Origin: Motacilla alba alba
Taxonomy: Eukaryota; Chordata; Aves; Passeriformes; Motacillidae
DNA length: 64,000 nucleotides
NCBI RefSeq assembly: GCF_015832195.1
Contig: NC_052033.1
Coordinates: forward strand, 3,162,001-3,226,000
Direction of reading: 5' to 3'
In this document: piece by piece, positions 1 to 11,600 of the stretch
How positions within the stretch are numbered: the stretch's first letter is position 1
How the letters are laid out: every line of letters starts with the position of its first letter
The notes under the pieces: generated by a model
What the model saw: the letters and a program-made list of their open reading frames with translations, nothing else
Told to the model about the DNA's origin: nothing
The model's database searches: none
Position numbers and translations under genes: made by a program

Positions 1-169
1 GCTCATAGTATTGCTAAACTTAGTCAGAATTGCCAATTATCTTAATGACTGAGTTCCTTACATTTTATTTAAAACTCAGAAGAGTTAAGATAGAAACAAT
101 ATTCTAGTGTCAATTGCAGCATCAAATGTGCTTCCATCTGAACGTGTTTCTTGGAATGCTTCTCTTTAG

Positions 170-240
170 GGAGCTAATGTAACATGTCCCATATATTGCA
201 AGGCATTTGTGCAGTTGATTGATGGCCTGGAAGATGATGG
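170..240 (+). CDS. Possible internal exon of unidentified upstream gene
   Basis: The segment follows a TCTCTTTAG acceptor and precedes a GTAAAA donor. It is open in one frame (GANVTCPIYCKAFVQLID...) and ends at phase 2 (gg), which joins in frame to the next candidate (gg|a gat gaa ata). I do not recognise the protein, and the segment is short enough to be chance. In other vertebrates the gene before FOXK2 on the same strand is NARF, but this sequence does not resemble NARF as I know it. Confidence 0.22.
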
Positions 241-428
241 GTAAAAATGCTGGACTGCAGATTGCATTGGTGCCTTGGAAAAAATGAGTAATTGAGATCA
301 GCTACTCTGGTGCTTATCTAAAATCTTCTGTGATTGAATCATTTGATGTCTCGCTTTGCTTTTGATGGTACAAAAGCTGATACACGAGCTGATACATGAT
401 GCATCTTCGTTATTTTCTTCTGTAACAG

Positions 429-525
429 AGATGAAATAAGTGGAGTGCTTTCAGGAACTGAAGTTCTACAGAACGCTGTTGGTGGTTCTGAATGTTTTGT
501 AGTTATTGTGAGCAATCCTGGAAAG
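429..525 (+). CDS. Possible internal exon of unidentified upstream gene
   Basis: The acceptor TTCTTCTGTAACAG ends at 428. The frame DEISGVLSGTEVLQNAVGGS... stays open to 611. Donor candidates are GTGAGC at 508 and GTTTTG at 526, both phase 0. The reading looks protein-like (balanced, mixed hydrophobic and acidic) but I cannot name it. Its end phase does not fit the next candidate at 1013, so either an exon is missing or one of the two is wrong. Confidence 0.22.
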
Positions 526-1012
526 GTTTTGAGCCGAGCAGCTGAGGTTGGTACAGCATTCAGGGTATTCAGTGTATGGTTGTCAGAAGCACAGAAACTT
601 CCAGTGTTCTGATTTTAACTTTTTTTTCTTTAACCACACACTTGCATAAGCTTTCAGGTCTTGATCTTACAGTGTTCAAGCCAGCTGGGCTTTCCCACCA
701 ACTTACACTAGAACAGCCTCTCTGTGGGGAGAAATTCCCCTAATTAGATCATTGTACTCTGCATTCAGCTCTTTAAATGAGCTACTTCACTGGCTGTAAG
801 AAACTGCTGTTGCTCTTAAATATTACCTTGATGCTTTTGAAGTACCTGCATTCAATGTTGCTTTATGAACATTTGATTTTACTCAAAATGTTGTACAGAT
901 AGATTAAAAAAAAAAGATTGAGAAGTTGAGAAGACAGTTTTTTGATACTTTTTCAGAATGAAAATGCCACTTCCTCTGTATTTGTGTTCTCTCTTTGCTC
1001 TGTACCTTTCAG

Positions 1013-1078
1013 ATTTTATTTTGACCAAACAATGACTCGTGTAAATAACTCAGTTTGGCTGATGAAGAAGTGTGGCTG
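1013..1078 (+). CDS. Possible internal exon of unidentified upstream gene
   Basis: The segment follows a good polypyrimidine acceptor (CTCTGTACCTTTCAG). It reads FYFDQTMTRVNNSVWLMKK and ends at GTGACA (phase 2) or, earlier, at GTGTGG (1070). It joins in frame to the candidate at 1602. No family recognised. Confidence 0.22.
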
Positions 1079-1601
1079 GTGACACTTATGCTCAGTGAAG
1101 GGTCTTCCAGTGCTCTCAGATTTTCAGTTGTTGGTGTCATTACAGAGAGAAGGGAACAGGACTCAGCCTTCCATTACATTTTCCTCCAAAGTCTTCAAGA
1201 TCAGAAGAATCCCCAACTGCTTATTCTCAGCCAGTTCAACCTCATTCTTGTGCCTTTTAAAATTCACACTGCAAATATTTCTATTATTTAACAACTTACT
1301 GTTATGCAAGTAGAACAATTCTGCCAGTACCTGATTTGTTGGCTTGTAAATTACTGGTAGGAGGATTATTCCTGCTCATAGTACTGGAATATAGTACAAT
1401 TCCTCCCTTACTGGGGCTTCCCCAAACCTCCCATCACACTGACACTTCATGCTGAAGAAAAATCAAGAGAAAGTAGACTTCTAAGCATTTCCTGTTGTAA
1501 TGTTACAGTGTGACAGATGATGTATTTGGGTTGCTGTATGAGCATATCCTTTTGAATCTCTGACTTCTGCAGAGCAGAGTATTATCATTGCTGTTTTCCA
1601 G

Positions 1602-1700
1602 TGAAGTTAGCAGAATGGTGAATGGAAATGATTCTGAAACAAGATTCTTTCTTCTGATGGATATGATCAGCAGTGGCTCTGCTTTAGCCAAAATGGCCAA
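1602..1700 (+). CDS. Probable internal exon of unidentified upstream gene
   Basis: The acceptor TGCTGTTTTCCAG ends at 1601 and the strong donor AA|GTAAGG is at 1701. The frame reads EVSRMVNGNDSETRFFLLMD then ISSGSALAKMA and ends at phase 2 with aa. The next candidate begins with a, restoring Lys and the frame, which is a point in favour of both. The open frame in fact reaches back to about 1570, so an alternative acceptor CTTCTGCAG (1575) is possible. The product is not recognised. Confidence 0.33.
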
Positions 1701-2390
1701 GTAAGGCTTTCTGCTGCTGTGGGTCTATGAAAAGTGTGGAATTTGACTATGTTCAGATGTCAGAACTAAACCCATAAGAATTGCTTACTCTCTTATTTCA
1801 TTGATACATTAAAAATATACTTGAGGAAAATTACTTTAAACAGAATCATAAATTGTTGTTGGCAATACTGAATACTTAGGGCATAAACCTCATAATAAAC
1901 CTATAATGTTAAATGTGAGAATTTTCTCTAGAGATTTTTAGTGGAAGTAGCTATAAAACCACCAAATTTTAGTTTTGTTTCTGTTTGTAAAGTGGACTTA
2001 CTGTGCCAGTTGGTTTCCTTAGAACCCTGGCTCTACCAAATCTCTTGAAATGGGAGTATTTACATGCATAAACTGGGAAACTTCCTCCAAATAAGGGCTG
2101 TTCTGCTCTGTGTTGAACTTAAATTTCAAACCATTCGTTAAATAACTGTAGTTACAATGCACTGGCTTTCATAGTACTAACTAAATCTTCCCCTGCTTTT
2201 AGCCTTTACAAGAAGCTATTTCCTAAAATCACAGTAACTACAGTTGTGCTCTTAGCTCACATAATGTAGTATCACCTGAAAACTTTGTGTCTTGCTGGGG
2301 AAAGGTAGTCTGGCCTGTATTGTGATTTACTTCTGTGGTAAAAATCCCCTACAAAACCAGAGGAAAAATTGTTTCAAATAGCTCTTGCAG

Positions 2391-2457
2391 ATTTCTTGAT
2401 GAAATAAGGAGTTTTGCAGATCACCACAGACCTGCTGGAGAGGGCAGCAAAACTGAG
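2391..2457 (+). CDS. Probable internal exon of unidentified upstream gene
   Basis: The acceptor AGCTCTTGCAG ends at 2390 and the strong donor GAG|GTGAGC is at 2458. The frame reads (K)FLDEIRSFADHHRPAGEG then SKTE, phase 2 in and phase 0 out, agreeing with both neighbours. It is hydrophilic and protein-like but not assignable to a family from memory. Confidence 0.33.
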
Positions 2458-3119
2458 GTGAGCTTCTGGAATAAGGTACTTGAAAAAACAGTGTTTCAGT
2501 GCTCTGTTTTCTTACCAGTTCAAATTGCTGTTTAATTCTCTGGCTCTTCTCTTACTCTGAATGCTTGTAAGTCTGTAAAGCTTGATCAGTCAGCCAAGAG
2601 GAATGCTGCATTGAGGCATAATATTTAAGAATGTAACAGGGAGGCAGGAACCTGGCTTTATTCTGAATGCTTCAGACTTAGTAGAACATCATGTGTTTTA
2701 TCTTGTGGTAAAATTGAAATATGAAGTATGACTTTTATACGCCATGATCATTTGTCTGATTTAATTTAATAGTATGAAATACTATCGTCAGTGTGATGAT
2801 GATGCTTGTTACTACTTTTGCAAGAGGCTTTCATGTCCTGTGCCCTGTTTTGGGCTTCTAAATCAAGACACCCCAAACAAGTTTCAGCTGTTTGTTGTAT
2901 TAAGCACGTTCTCATGAGTCACTGCTGAAAATACTGATCAGTGGATAGCAGGAAGGAGAATGCATCAAAGGAGGAATTCCAGAGGTTGGAGAAGTGGAGT
3001 TTCAGTTTGAGATGTGTAAATGAAATGTGGGGCAGAGAGGAATGGTGAACCTGAGCACTGTTTGTGGTTTGTGTCCTGTGCCAGCACAAGCCTGCTTCCT
3101 CTCTTTCCCCCTGTCTCAG

Positions 3120-3299
3120 CAGAAGCAATTAATTACATTTGTAATTCCAGAGATTCCTCACCACTACAGCACTCAGAGCCCTGGCAGGGAGGATTGTGGT
3201 TTCACAATCCTGAGGATTCAACAGATAAACTGGACTCTTCTGAGATCAGGTAGAGCTGCTAAGTGTGAGAAGTTACATGTTCACCACCTCAGGTCATAG
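3120..3299 (+). CDS. Possible terminal coding exon of unidentified upstream gene
   Basis: The acceptor TTTCCCCCTGTCTCAG|CAG (a tandem NAGNAG) is followed, at the phase left by the previous candidate, by an open frame QKQLITFVIPEIPHHYSTQS... to a TAG at 3297-3299. A short untranslated stretch then reaches an AATAAA at 3455 and a GT-rich tail. A second frame through the same segment (EAINYICNSRDSS... ending at TAG 3250-3252) is also open and looks equally protein-like, so the coding frame is uncertain. Confidence 0.27.
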   Translation, partial: QKQLITFVIPEIPHHYSTQSPGREDCGFTILRIQQINWTLLRSGRAAKCEKLHVHHLRS

Positions 3300-3454
3300 A
3301 GCAACACTTCTTTCTGTAGTTCTTGTGCATGGATGTAAAGCTGCCTTGTATTTGAGATGCCAGAATCGTCTGCTCTGCTCAGTGCTGTGTGTCATCGTGC
3401 TCTGTGTGCACTGCTCAGTGGAGCTGCAGCCAGAGACTGCCCAGGGTGTCTGGA

Positions 3455-3490
3455 AATAAAGAGTGCAAGTGTTTTTGTGTGTGTGTGCAC
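3455..3490 (+). terminator. Polyadenylation signal with GT-rich downstream element
   Basis: AATAAA at 3455-3460 is followed 10 bases later by GTGTTTTTGTGTGTGTGTGC, the layout of a vertebrate cleavage and polyadenylation site. It fits the end of the open-segment chain upstream. The same GT run could be a plain microsatellite. Confidence 0.45.
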
Positions 3491-3532
3491 ACAGCTTGGC
3501 TCTCCAGTTTATTTTATGAAACCTTAAACTAA

Positions 3533-3627
3533 CATGAATTGGAAGGGACCTCTGAAGGTCATCTCATGCACCCTGCCCCAAGCAGGGCTGACTCCAGGCT
3601 TGGATCAGGTTACTCAGAGCCTTGGCC
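3533..3627 (-). mobile_element. CR1 LINE 3' fragment
   Basis: The motif GGAAGGGACCTCTGAAGGTC plus CCTGCCCCAAGCAGGG is the reverse complement of the avian CR1 3' end. Only about 95 diverged bases remain. Confidence 0.75.
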
Positions 3628-6600
3628 TTCTGAGAACTTGGCTATTTTATAGAATTTTGAAATGTTTCATAAAACATAGGATCCAGAATGATTTCATCTT
3701 GCATTCCTGTTTTCCATTTTTCTTTTTTACTCTTACTGTAGCAGTCACAGTCCTGATCCATGGCTTTTAAGATATGGGAACCCTTAAAACGCATTCATGG
3801 GGGGCAACTTAATACAGACAATTTCTGATTTCAATGGCTTTGTCTGTAGTAGGTAACAGTGCACGCATGTGGAGATGTTTAGGTGTTTAGATTTATCACA
3901 AAGACCTTTGTCTGGCTTTAGGGAGAGGGTATGGTCTGAAGTGAGATCACTGCAGGCACTGTGTTAAGTCATCTTTTTTATGTGGTTTCTGTTGTGTGTT
4001 TGTAAACATCTGTCTATAGTAGCAAAAATACTTTGGTAGGTGTGTTTGCAGTAAGCAGAGACAGTGAAGAATTGGAGTCTCTTGTATGGATGGATGTGGC
4101 TGTTGAACTTAGTTACATTGGTTCTTTGGCTTCAGTCAGGCTAAGTGACAAACTGCAAATGCTTTCCTAAAAACATGTTGGGCTTAGATGTTTTAGATCT
4201 AACTAATGAAGTAATTGTTAGGCTATTTTCTGAAGTTAGTGTGTATTCCTGTTCTTCATCCCCACATCCTTGGCATACCTGTTCAATCTATCCTTGCTCT
4301 TCCTGGTTCTCTGCACAAATTTCTTTCCCCTCCTGTATGCTCCTTCTTGGTTGGTCAGCCTTGGTGCAGACATCCAGCAGAAGAATTTCATCACTGTTTG
4401 TAAGCTTTGCTTAAATAATCATTTCACAGCAGTTTTTGACATGACCTATTTTTCAAATGAACACAGCACTTCTTATCTTAGTGTTACTATCTTCAATGGC
4501 AAAAAATAAAATCCTGTTGTAGTAGGATTTCTTGGAATTTAAAAATTCCATCATAGGATAAACTCGACCTGGCTTTGAGTATGCTACAATAGTGTTTAGC
4601 TTGTGATTCAGCTGTTGATCTGGGATGACTTAAAGTCAATCTCTGCAGAGCAACTCTGATAATTCTTGTGCTGGTTTAAATCTCAAATTAGCTAAAAGTA
4701 CTTGGGGATAATAGAGTGCAACATATTTAATATATTCCAGTGAGTTGTCTTTCCTTTTTTTTCCAGAAGGGCAGATGAAAATACAGGTTGCAGTAGATAA
4801 TTCTCATAGGTCAAAGTGGTTCTTGCCTGTAACATCCTGATTCAGTGTGTTGTGTGGGCTGGCAGATAGGAGTTTGGCTAAGATTTGAGTAAAAATACCT
4901 CGCCAGGTTTGTGAACTTTGCTATAAATTAAGACAGCTGCAGGTGTGTTTTGTGAATGTGTAGAAAAAAATAACTCTTCCTGGAATTCATATAGCTGTTG
5001 TCTCCCTGTATCTAAAATCATCCTAAATCAGCATTTTTTAAAGTCTTATTGTACAATAAAGATTTGCATAACTTCATTTCAAGACTGATGAATTACAAAT
5101 AAATATAGGAAATGCAGGAATATCTTCTTTTTTTAGGATAGCTTCCAAAAGCCATAGCCAGAAGAGGATCTCTGATGGAAGTCAGAAGTGCTCTGGTGAA
5201 TGTGCCCCGTGTTCTGTCAGACCCGTTCCAGGGCTGCCAGGCTATCCGGGGTAACAGTGGCTCTGGGGTGGAGCAGGGGCCAGGGTTCATGTTCCAGCTC
5301 CCACAGCTGCTGCTGCTCTTCCCTCAGTCTCCCACAGCCTCTGACACGCTTTGAGTCCGTGTGATAACCTGGAGACAGGAACTCACCTGAACACACCCTC
5401 ACAAGGGTGGTATCTTTGGCTGGGTTGTTTTATTCCTGTCATTGCTTTCATGTGGTTTGTTCTCAGTCACACCAGGGAGGTGCTGCGAGGCTGGGAACCA
5501 GTGGCAAGCCCAGGAAATTGCACCAACCCTGGGACTGAGCTGTGGGCTAAACATTGATCTGTGACATGAAACACCTTTTCACCTTGTAGTCATGCAGAAA
5601 AGCACTGAGGAAAAAGCTGATCCAGCTATTCAGATTATCATGTCGAGTTATTCTGGGATCTTAAGCAAATAATACCTATTTTTGGTGACAAATTTAAAGC
5701 CTATTGAGCATTAGAAATAGGATATTAAGGGTTTAACTTAAAATTTTGAGCTTCCAGAATAATGCTGATTTTAAGAACTTGTTTCTTCATTTGCCTATTC
5801 TGCCTCATGCCTTCCTAATAAAAACAAACAAAAAAAAACCCAAAAAAACCCCCCAGGTGTTAAAAGGAAAAAAAAAAGTTTGTGATGATACTTCGTAGAT
5901 GTTTTAAATTCACTTGTTTCAAATTTTCATTACTCTTTGATATCAGATAGTTGTGGTGTAAAATAGCAAAGGTGAGTTCCAAACTGCAGGGCAGTATTGC
6001 TGTGTTTCATGGTGAGATGACACCAGGGTGAATTTTGTGTTTAAAATTCTGTATTGAGAATTGGAAGAAAAAAAATCTTTTTAGATAGAAAAATGTGTCT
6101 CTTTTGGATGTCCAGTGATCCTCTCTCCTTCCCTGCTTCCATCCATCCTAATCTTGGTTTATTCAGTTACAGCTGTGAGTGATGTTTTTCTTCCCCTCTT
6201 GTCGACTCAAACCCTGCCTCTGCAATTACTGCAATTGTTTTATTGGGGGAAAATAGCCTTTCAGTCTTTTCTTACAAAGGAAGAAATTTAATGGAATGAG
6301 ATTTTCAGCTGCATTTACATGTCTGGGTTTGTGTAAAGACCAACAGAATCACAGGTGTCTGATTTTCAAAAAAAAAAGTTGATAAACTGAGGCAAAAATG
6401 TCATCTGTGGAAGAAATTGAAGGCTGTTAGTGGTGTTAATTACAGGAAGAATGTTCTCACCTGCATTTGCTTTTTTCTTTCATCAAAATGGAGCCAAAAT
6501 CAAAGCATGGGAATGCATAAATCATGGGGCATTGCAGAAACACAGTTTGTTGGACAAGGGCTATTAGAATAGGAGACTTGAAGAGCCCCTGAGGTAGTGG

Positions 6601-7752
6601 GCTACAGTTGCTGCACTTGGGGTGTTGTCCTACTGACACAAACTCAGTTCAGAATGCTGCCTGCAAAGCCTGGCCCACCCGAGAGTGAGCCAAAGCCCCC
6701 TGCTGTGAAATTAAGGAAAACACCTTTATATTCAGCAACATTCCTCTGAAAAGCTGCACACAAAAAGGTCAGGCCCAAAGGTCAGGCAGGAGGACCATCA
6801 CTGGCACTAAACTTGCAGATAAAATCATTTCTGCAGAGCTCTGTACCAATATATGACTAAAAATGCATCGAATAATGTGCCGCAGGTCAGCCTGCAGAAT
6901 TGTGCCTACATCAATAATCTATTTGATTCCTGCACATAACTTCTTCCTGAGTGTTTTCTGGGGAGGAAAACAGCCTTCTTAAGGCAAATAAAGGCCATTT
7001 GAGTGAAAAGTGCCATTAGGGACGTGATGAGGGAAAATACAAATAGTCCCTTGAAACTGATTAGTAGAAAGTTAAAAATTCATTAGAATCCTGGAGCCTG
7101 CCAACACACTAATTAAGTTGTTGAATTGCTGAGCTCCTCCAGTCATCCCCAGCACTGACCAGCCCCAGGGCAGTGACAGCAGTCTACAGGTCAGGGCTTG
7201 TGTAGCTACTCTATTTACAGACAGGTTCTAAATTTAATAGTGGTTTACAAATAGATTCTGGGTGAGAAACTTTAATGATGATCTGTGAAAGTTGACTGAT
7301 TTTGTGTTTGTGTCCTTGGGAGAAAGGGCAATGTGTGTGTGAGCTGCAACTTACTAATATTTCAACTCTATTTTAAACTCTCAGTTTCTGGTTTTATTTA
7401 TATCTAAGAATCCTGTTAGAAAGTGGCTGGATTTTATCTGCAAAGCTTTTGCACTCGGCGAGTTTCAGGTGGCATAAACAGCTTGTGATAAGTCAAAAAA
7501 GTCCTGTAGTCCTGTAGCTGATGCTGTGGAATGGGCTCTGCTGTGTTCTTGATGCATGTTGCTGTTTGTCTCTAATGCTGCAGCCCATCCTCAGAAAAGT
7601 GCCTTTAAAAAATTGAAGTGCAGTTTAAAATTTTGTATATTATGGTCTATATATTTATTACACACGTAGAAATGCTTCTTTTCATGTTGACTTTCTATTG
7701 AGCAAACTTTGCTCTTCTGATGTTTTGGGTTTGTTGGTTTTTTTTTTCCAGA
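3628..7752. other. Intergenic DNA, nothing recognised
   Basis: AT-rich DNA without convincing exons, repeats of known class or RNA genes. A low-complexity A/C run lies at 5819-5877. Confidence 0.6.
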
Positions 7753-7934
7753 GCCACGTGTTCAGGGAGGTTTGGGTTGGACATTGGGAAAAGATTCTTG
7801 TTGCAGAGATCAGGAGACTGTGGGGCACTGCCCCAGGGCTGCCAGAGCTCCAGGAGAGCTGGGACAACGCTCTCAGGGTGGGATTGTTGGGTGTCCTGGG
7901 CAGGGCCAGAAGTTGGGCTGTGGTGATCTCTGTG
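7753..7934 (+). mobile_element. CR1 LINE fragment, 5' part, interrupted by a solo LTR
   Basis: GTTTGGGTTGGACATTGGGAA and CTGGGACAACGCTCTCAGGG are typical of the CR1 3' portion. The sequence stops at TGATCTCTGTG and resumes at 8575 as TCTGTGGGTCTCTTCC...ATTCTGTGATTCC, so the two parts form one element split by an insertion. Confidence 0.85.
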
Positions 7935-8580
7935 TGGGGGGTCTCACCCCCGGATTGGGGTGACCCCGAAAGATGGAAAAGTCTCTCCTCCAACCCGTGC
8001 CTTCAAAGAAAGACTCAGCAGTCCTCTGTTGTCCGGTCTCAAGGTTGTTTATTGTTGGTTATCTAAAAGATTCTCTTCCTGAGCTGCTGTGGCCCGTTCA
8101 GCAGGTCAGACAAAGGCACACTGCCCTCCCAGGGGCTGCTGCCATCTTTTATATCACACATTATGTGTTACATGTTTATACCTTTTCCCCAATTCCTATC
8201 ATCTATATTGAATGGTGACTTTCTACTCTAAACCAATCTGTGAGTGCCAACATCACCAAAGACATGGAGGCTGGGAAGGAGAAAGGAGGAGGACAGGGCA
8301 CACGCAAATCCCTCCATCTTAGAACCCCTGACCCCCATGTACAAAACTTGGACCCCTGTGAACAAAATCCTTCCTTTCACTTTGTGACTACTTCTACTAC
8401 AATACCTAAACTTGTGTGAGTGGCTTGTAATTCTTTATACAGAGTTGGTGATTTGCTCCACGGGCTAAGATCAAAACCCCACGTGTGTCTTTGGCTGCAT
8501 GCCAGGGTCTCAGAGCCCTCTGCCAGTGGCTCTGGCTATCCAGGGCACCCAGAGGGGTGTCCTGGGTTCCCACATCTGTG
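7929..8580. repeat. Target-site duplication pair TCTGTG
   Basis: Six-base direct repeats at 7929-7934 and 8575-8580 bracket the solo LTR exactly; deleting one copy plus the LTR leaves an uninterrupted CR1 3' end. Confidence 0.85.
7935..8574 (-). mobile_element. Endogenous retrovirus solo LTR (6-bp target duplication)
   Basis: This 640-base insert in a CR1 is flanked by the direct repeat TCTGTG (7929-7934 and 8575-8580). On the minus strand it begins TGTGGGAACCC and ends GACCCCCCA, the TG...CA ends of an LTR. Also on that strand are a TATA-like GATATAAAAG (8146-8155) and, about 95 bases later, AATAAA (8048-8053), in the order U3-R-U5. The 6-bp duplication suits a class II (beta/alpha-type, ERVK-like) element. 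No internal retroviral genes remain, so it is a product of LTR-LTR recombination. Confidence 0.88.
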
Positions 8581-8618
8581 GGTCTCTTCCAGCTCAGGAT
8601 AGATATTCTGTGATTCCT
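8575..8618 (+). mobile_element. CR1 LINE 3' tail, remainder of interrupted copy
   Basis: GTGGGTCTCTTCCAGCTCAG followed by ATTCTGTGATTCC is the characteristic CR1 3' terminus. Confidence 0.85.
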
Positions 8619-11600
8619 TGTCCCAGTTCTGCACCTCACTCAGAGATTTGATAACAGGCGATGAAAAACTGTGTGCTGCTGACTGCAGTGACTGTAACAA
8701 TTACAAGCAAATTGTTCCACATTGCTCTTGTGCTCCGTTCTGTCCCGATCCAAACAGGCAGCTCCCCTGGCAGCGGGGATGCCCCACAGAAGGCCCTGGA
8801 TGGAATGGGGGCACTTGGAAACACTGGTGAGAAACTCTGGGTCCTCAGCACGAGGTGGGGGTGTTTATTTGGTGGTTGGAATACAGTCTGTTGCATCATT
8901 CCTTTTCTGAGACTGAAATGAAAATAGAGTATCAAATTAACCACAGGCTAATTGAATTAGCAAAATAAATTGAGGTGGAGGAGATGGGCTTTGAAGGGCC
9001 CAAGTCCTCAGCACAGAGATTTATTCCTCGTTGAACATCTGTCAGTAATTACTGTCTCGGAGCATCAGTAGCTTCTGGCCACAGACTCTCTGCTGGCTGT
9101 TCCTAACACAACCCTCAGCTGGCCTTTGACTGGTGAGACTCAGCTTCATTTTTCTGCTCCTGATTGAGGTATTGCAGTGCCTGTGTGTTGGTGTTCTGAA
9201 GCTCTGCTGAAGGGAACTGTTATCCTCATGTGTGGTTCTGTTTTCCCCAAGGGTCTCACCTTTACAGTGCTTATTATGCATCACCCAGGTGAACATGTAG
9301 AAGTGAGTGACATCTTTCTGCCTCAATATTCTATATTTGCTGTAGATATAAATTGCTTTTCATTGATTTTTTTTTTCTTTCCTCCCTGTGTCAAAAGACT
9401 TTGGTATTGATATTTGGGCAATATTTCTTTTTTTTTTTTAAGGTAATCTCAGACCTGTCTGTGCTGTCCATTTTGTATTGCAAAGCATGTTAACATGAGT
9501 CTGAATCTTGAAAAGATTCCTGTCTCTCCTGTCAGAAATGTTTGTATTCTCCCCTTGCCTTTCTGGAGGTTGCTTGAACACCTTGTGATGTGCACAGGAC
9601 TCAAACAGAATCTGTCCACCACAATGTTTGTTTGGGGTTTTTTTCCTAAATCATTCTAAACAGCTATTTGTTGTTCAATTATTCTCCTCCCAGAAAGAAG
9701 TCAATAGTGTGACTTTCTCTCTCTCTGTCTTTTAACAAAACTTTAAATGATTTATGTTTTAAAGATTAGGTGTAAACTTCCTTCAGTTTCATAGAAAAAG
9801 CAATTAAATATAAGAACCATTCTGAATATTTTAAGATTTATTTGGAAAGTGAGAAAACCTTTGGGGCCAACCCTGAGACTGAATGTACTTCAGTATCTTG
9901 TTTTGTCTTCAGGAAGGACGTTCTCAAGCAGCTCCATCTTATGTCAGTGTTACAAATGCAGCTGTGCAAGACTGGCTCTTGGTAGATTTTGGTATAAACA
10001 GAGACCAGAGGTTGGTTCTTGTGTTGGAGGACTCCTAACAGGGATGGAAAATGTCCTATTTTAAGTTGTTCAGGCTCTGGCTACACATTAAAAATACCGA
10101 TGCTAAATACTTTATATGGATGTGGAAAGCAGGGCTGCTGTCATCATATTCCTTATAGGATCTTTCTTTGTGTGCTTTGAATTCAGCCAGTTTCTTTATA
10201 GGCATCTTACAATATCTGTTTATGGAACATGAGGTTGTTCTCACAGTGCTTTTGCCTTATTACATGATTTCAATAACATTTGTCTCTAGTGAAAACAATT
10301 GCAATTTCTTAGCCTTTGTGTAATAGTTTTTCATACCTCAGTATCTCAGTAACTCTCTTCTGAAGTTTGCTTTGTTCTGCAGTTATCCTGTTAGACACAG
10401 TAAGAAATATTTCAAAGACAGATACAAAGAAAAATATGTCTTTACTTTTCAATGTTACTTTCTTTTTGGCTTTCTATTGGCTGAGGAAAAGGCATTGATT
10501 TTAAAACAAGTAAACCCAAACCAAATTGATTTTGATAAAAGCTTCATTTCTCTCAGACTGAAATGACAAATTTCAATTAGAAGGCTCTATCATGAAAAGA
10601 CTATTTTAAAGCCTCTTTTTCTTATTGATTCTTGTTAGTTTACTCTTGGTTCTGGTTTTGATTTACCTTTGGCTATGTTTCATGTAGTTAATTCACAATT
10701 TAATTCAAAGAGAGTTGCTGTACATATCCAGCAAAGAGATAGGATGAACATTCCAGTGCAGAAAAGGCAATAGAACTTGGAGAAAATTCTTGCAGTAGAA
10801 TTGTGGCTCATAACTGACAGCAGTTACTAATGATCAGCATTCAATCCGATGAGTGCTGCTCTGATGAGACCTGCTCCTGATTATGCTTCAGGACTTCATT
10901 GTGTGGAACTCTTGGCTAGAAGTGGGTAACAAAACTTCAGTGCTTTTGAATCATCAGGTCCAATTTTAAGCATAAAATAGAAGCCTGAAGAATAATTAAC
11001 TATTTCTTTGGCAAAGCTCTGGGTCATGCAAGGCTGGATTGCAAAGCAAGGGGGGTTTGCATTTCCAGTCAACAGACACTGCTGCAGCTTCTAAAAATCC
11101 TTCTGTGGTGTTGCAGTGCAGAGTTCCTTTCTGAGTGATTACCTGGGAGAGGGGAACGGATGCTCTCTGTTCAAGGCATTTGAGTTTTCATTGTCTCACA
11201 ACACACGGAGGATTTGGGTTTTATCCCTTTGGTCACTACGAAGTTCCAGCATGGCCGAGTCGACCGCTCGCCTCCTCGAACTGCTTGAGGTCAGTTGTGC
11301 TCTTTGCAGATAAGAATTAATTAGCCTGATTATTTTTCATAGCTTTTGGATGGCTTCCCCACCTGGAGAGGAGCAATTCCTCTGTGTCAGTGAGTGACTG
11401 CTGAGCCAGAAGCTTTCTGCCTTGCACTTGTAAGAAGTGCTGACTGGTTCTTTGGGTTGTGTTAGGAAGCAGGCAGCCTGAGGTTAGAATGCAGAGGATA
11501 ATAAAGCAGTTCCACAGACGAGCTGGCCAGCCCAGCGAGCTGCTGCTGGGTGGCTTTGGCTTGTGCAGTGCTCATTTCCCTTCTCTCCCAGGTCAATAGC

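Noticed and set aside
3470..3490. GT-rich run taken as a plain microsatellite
   Set aside because: It is short and its position 10 bases after AATAAA fits a polyadenylation downstream element better, so it was listed with the signal instead, at modest confidence.
7682..8066. Open frames of 103-122 codons near 7.7-8.0 kb
   Set aside because: They cross the CR1/solo-LTR junction and are accidental.
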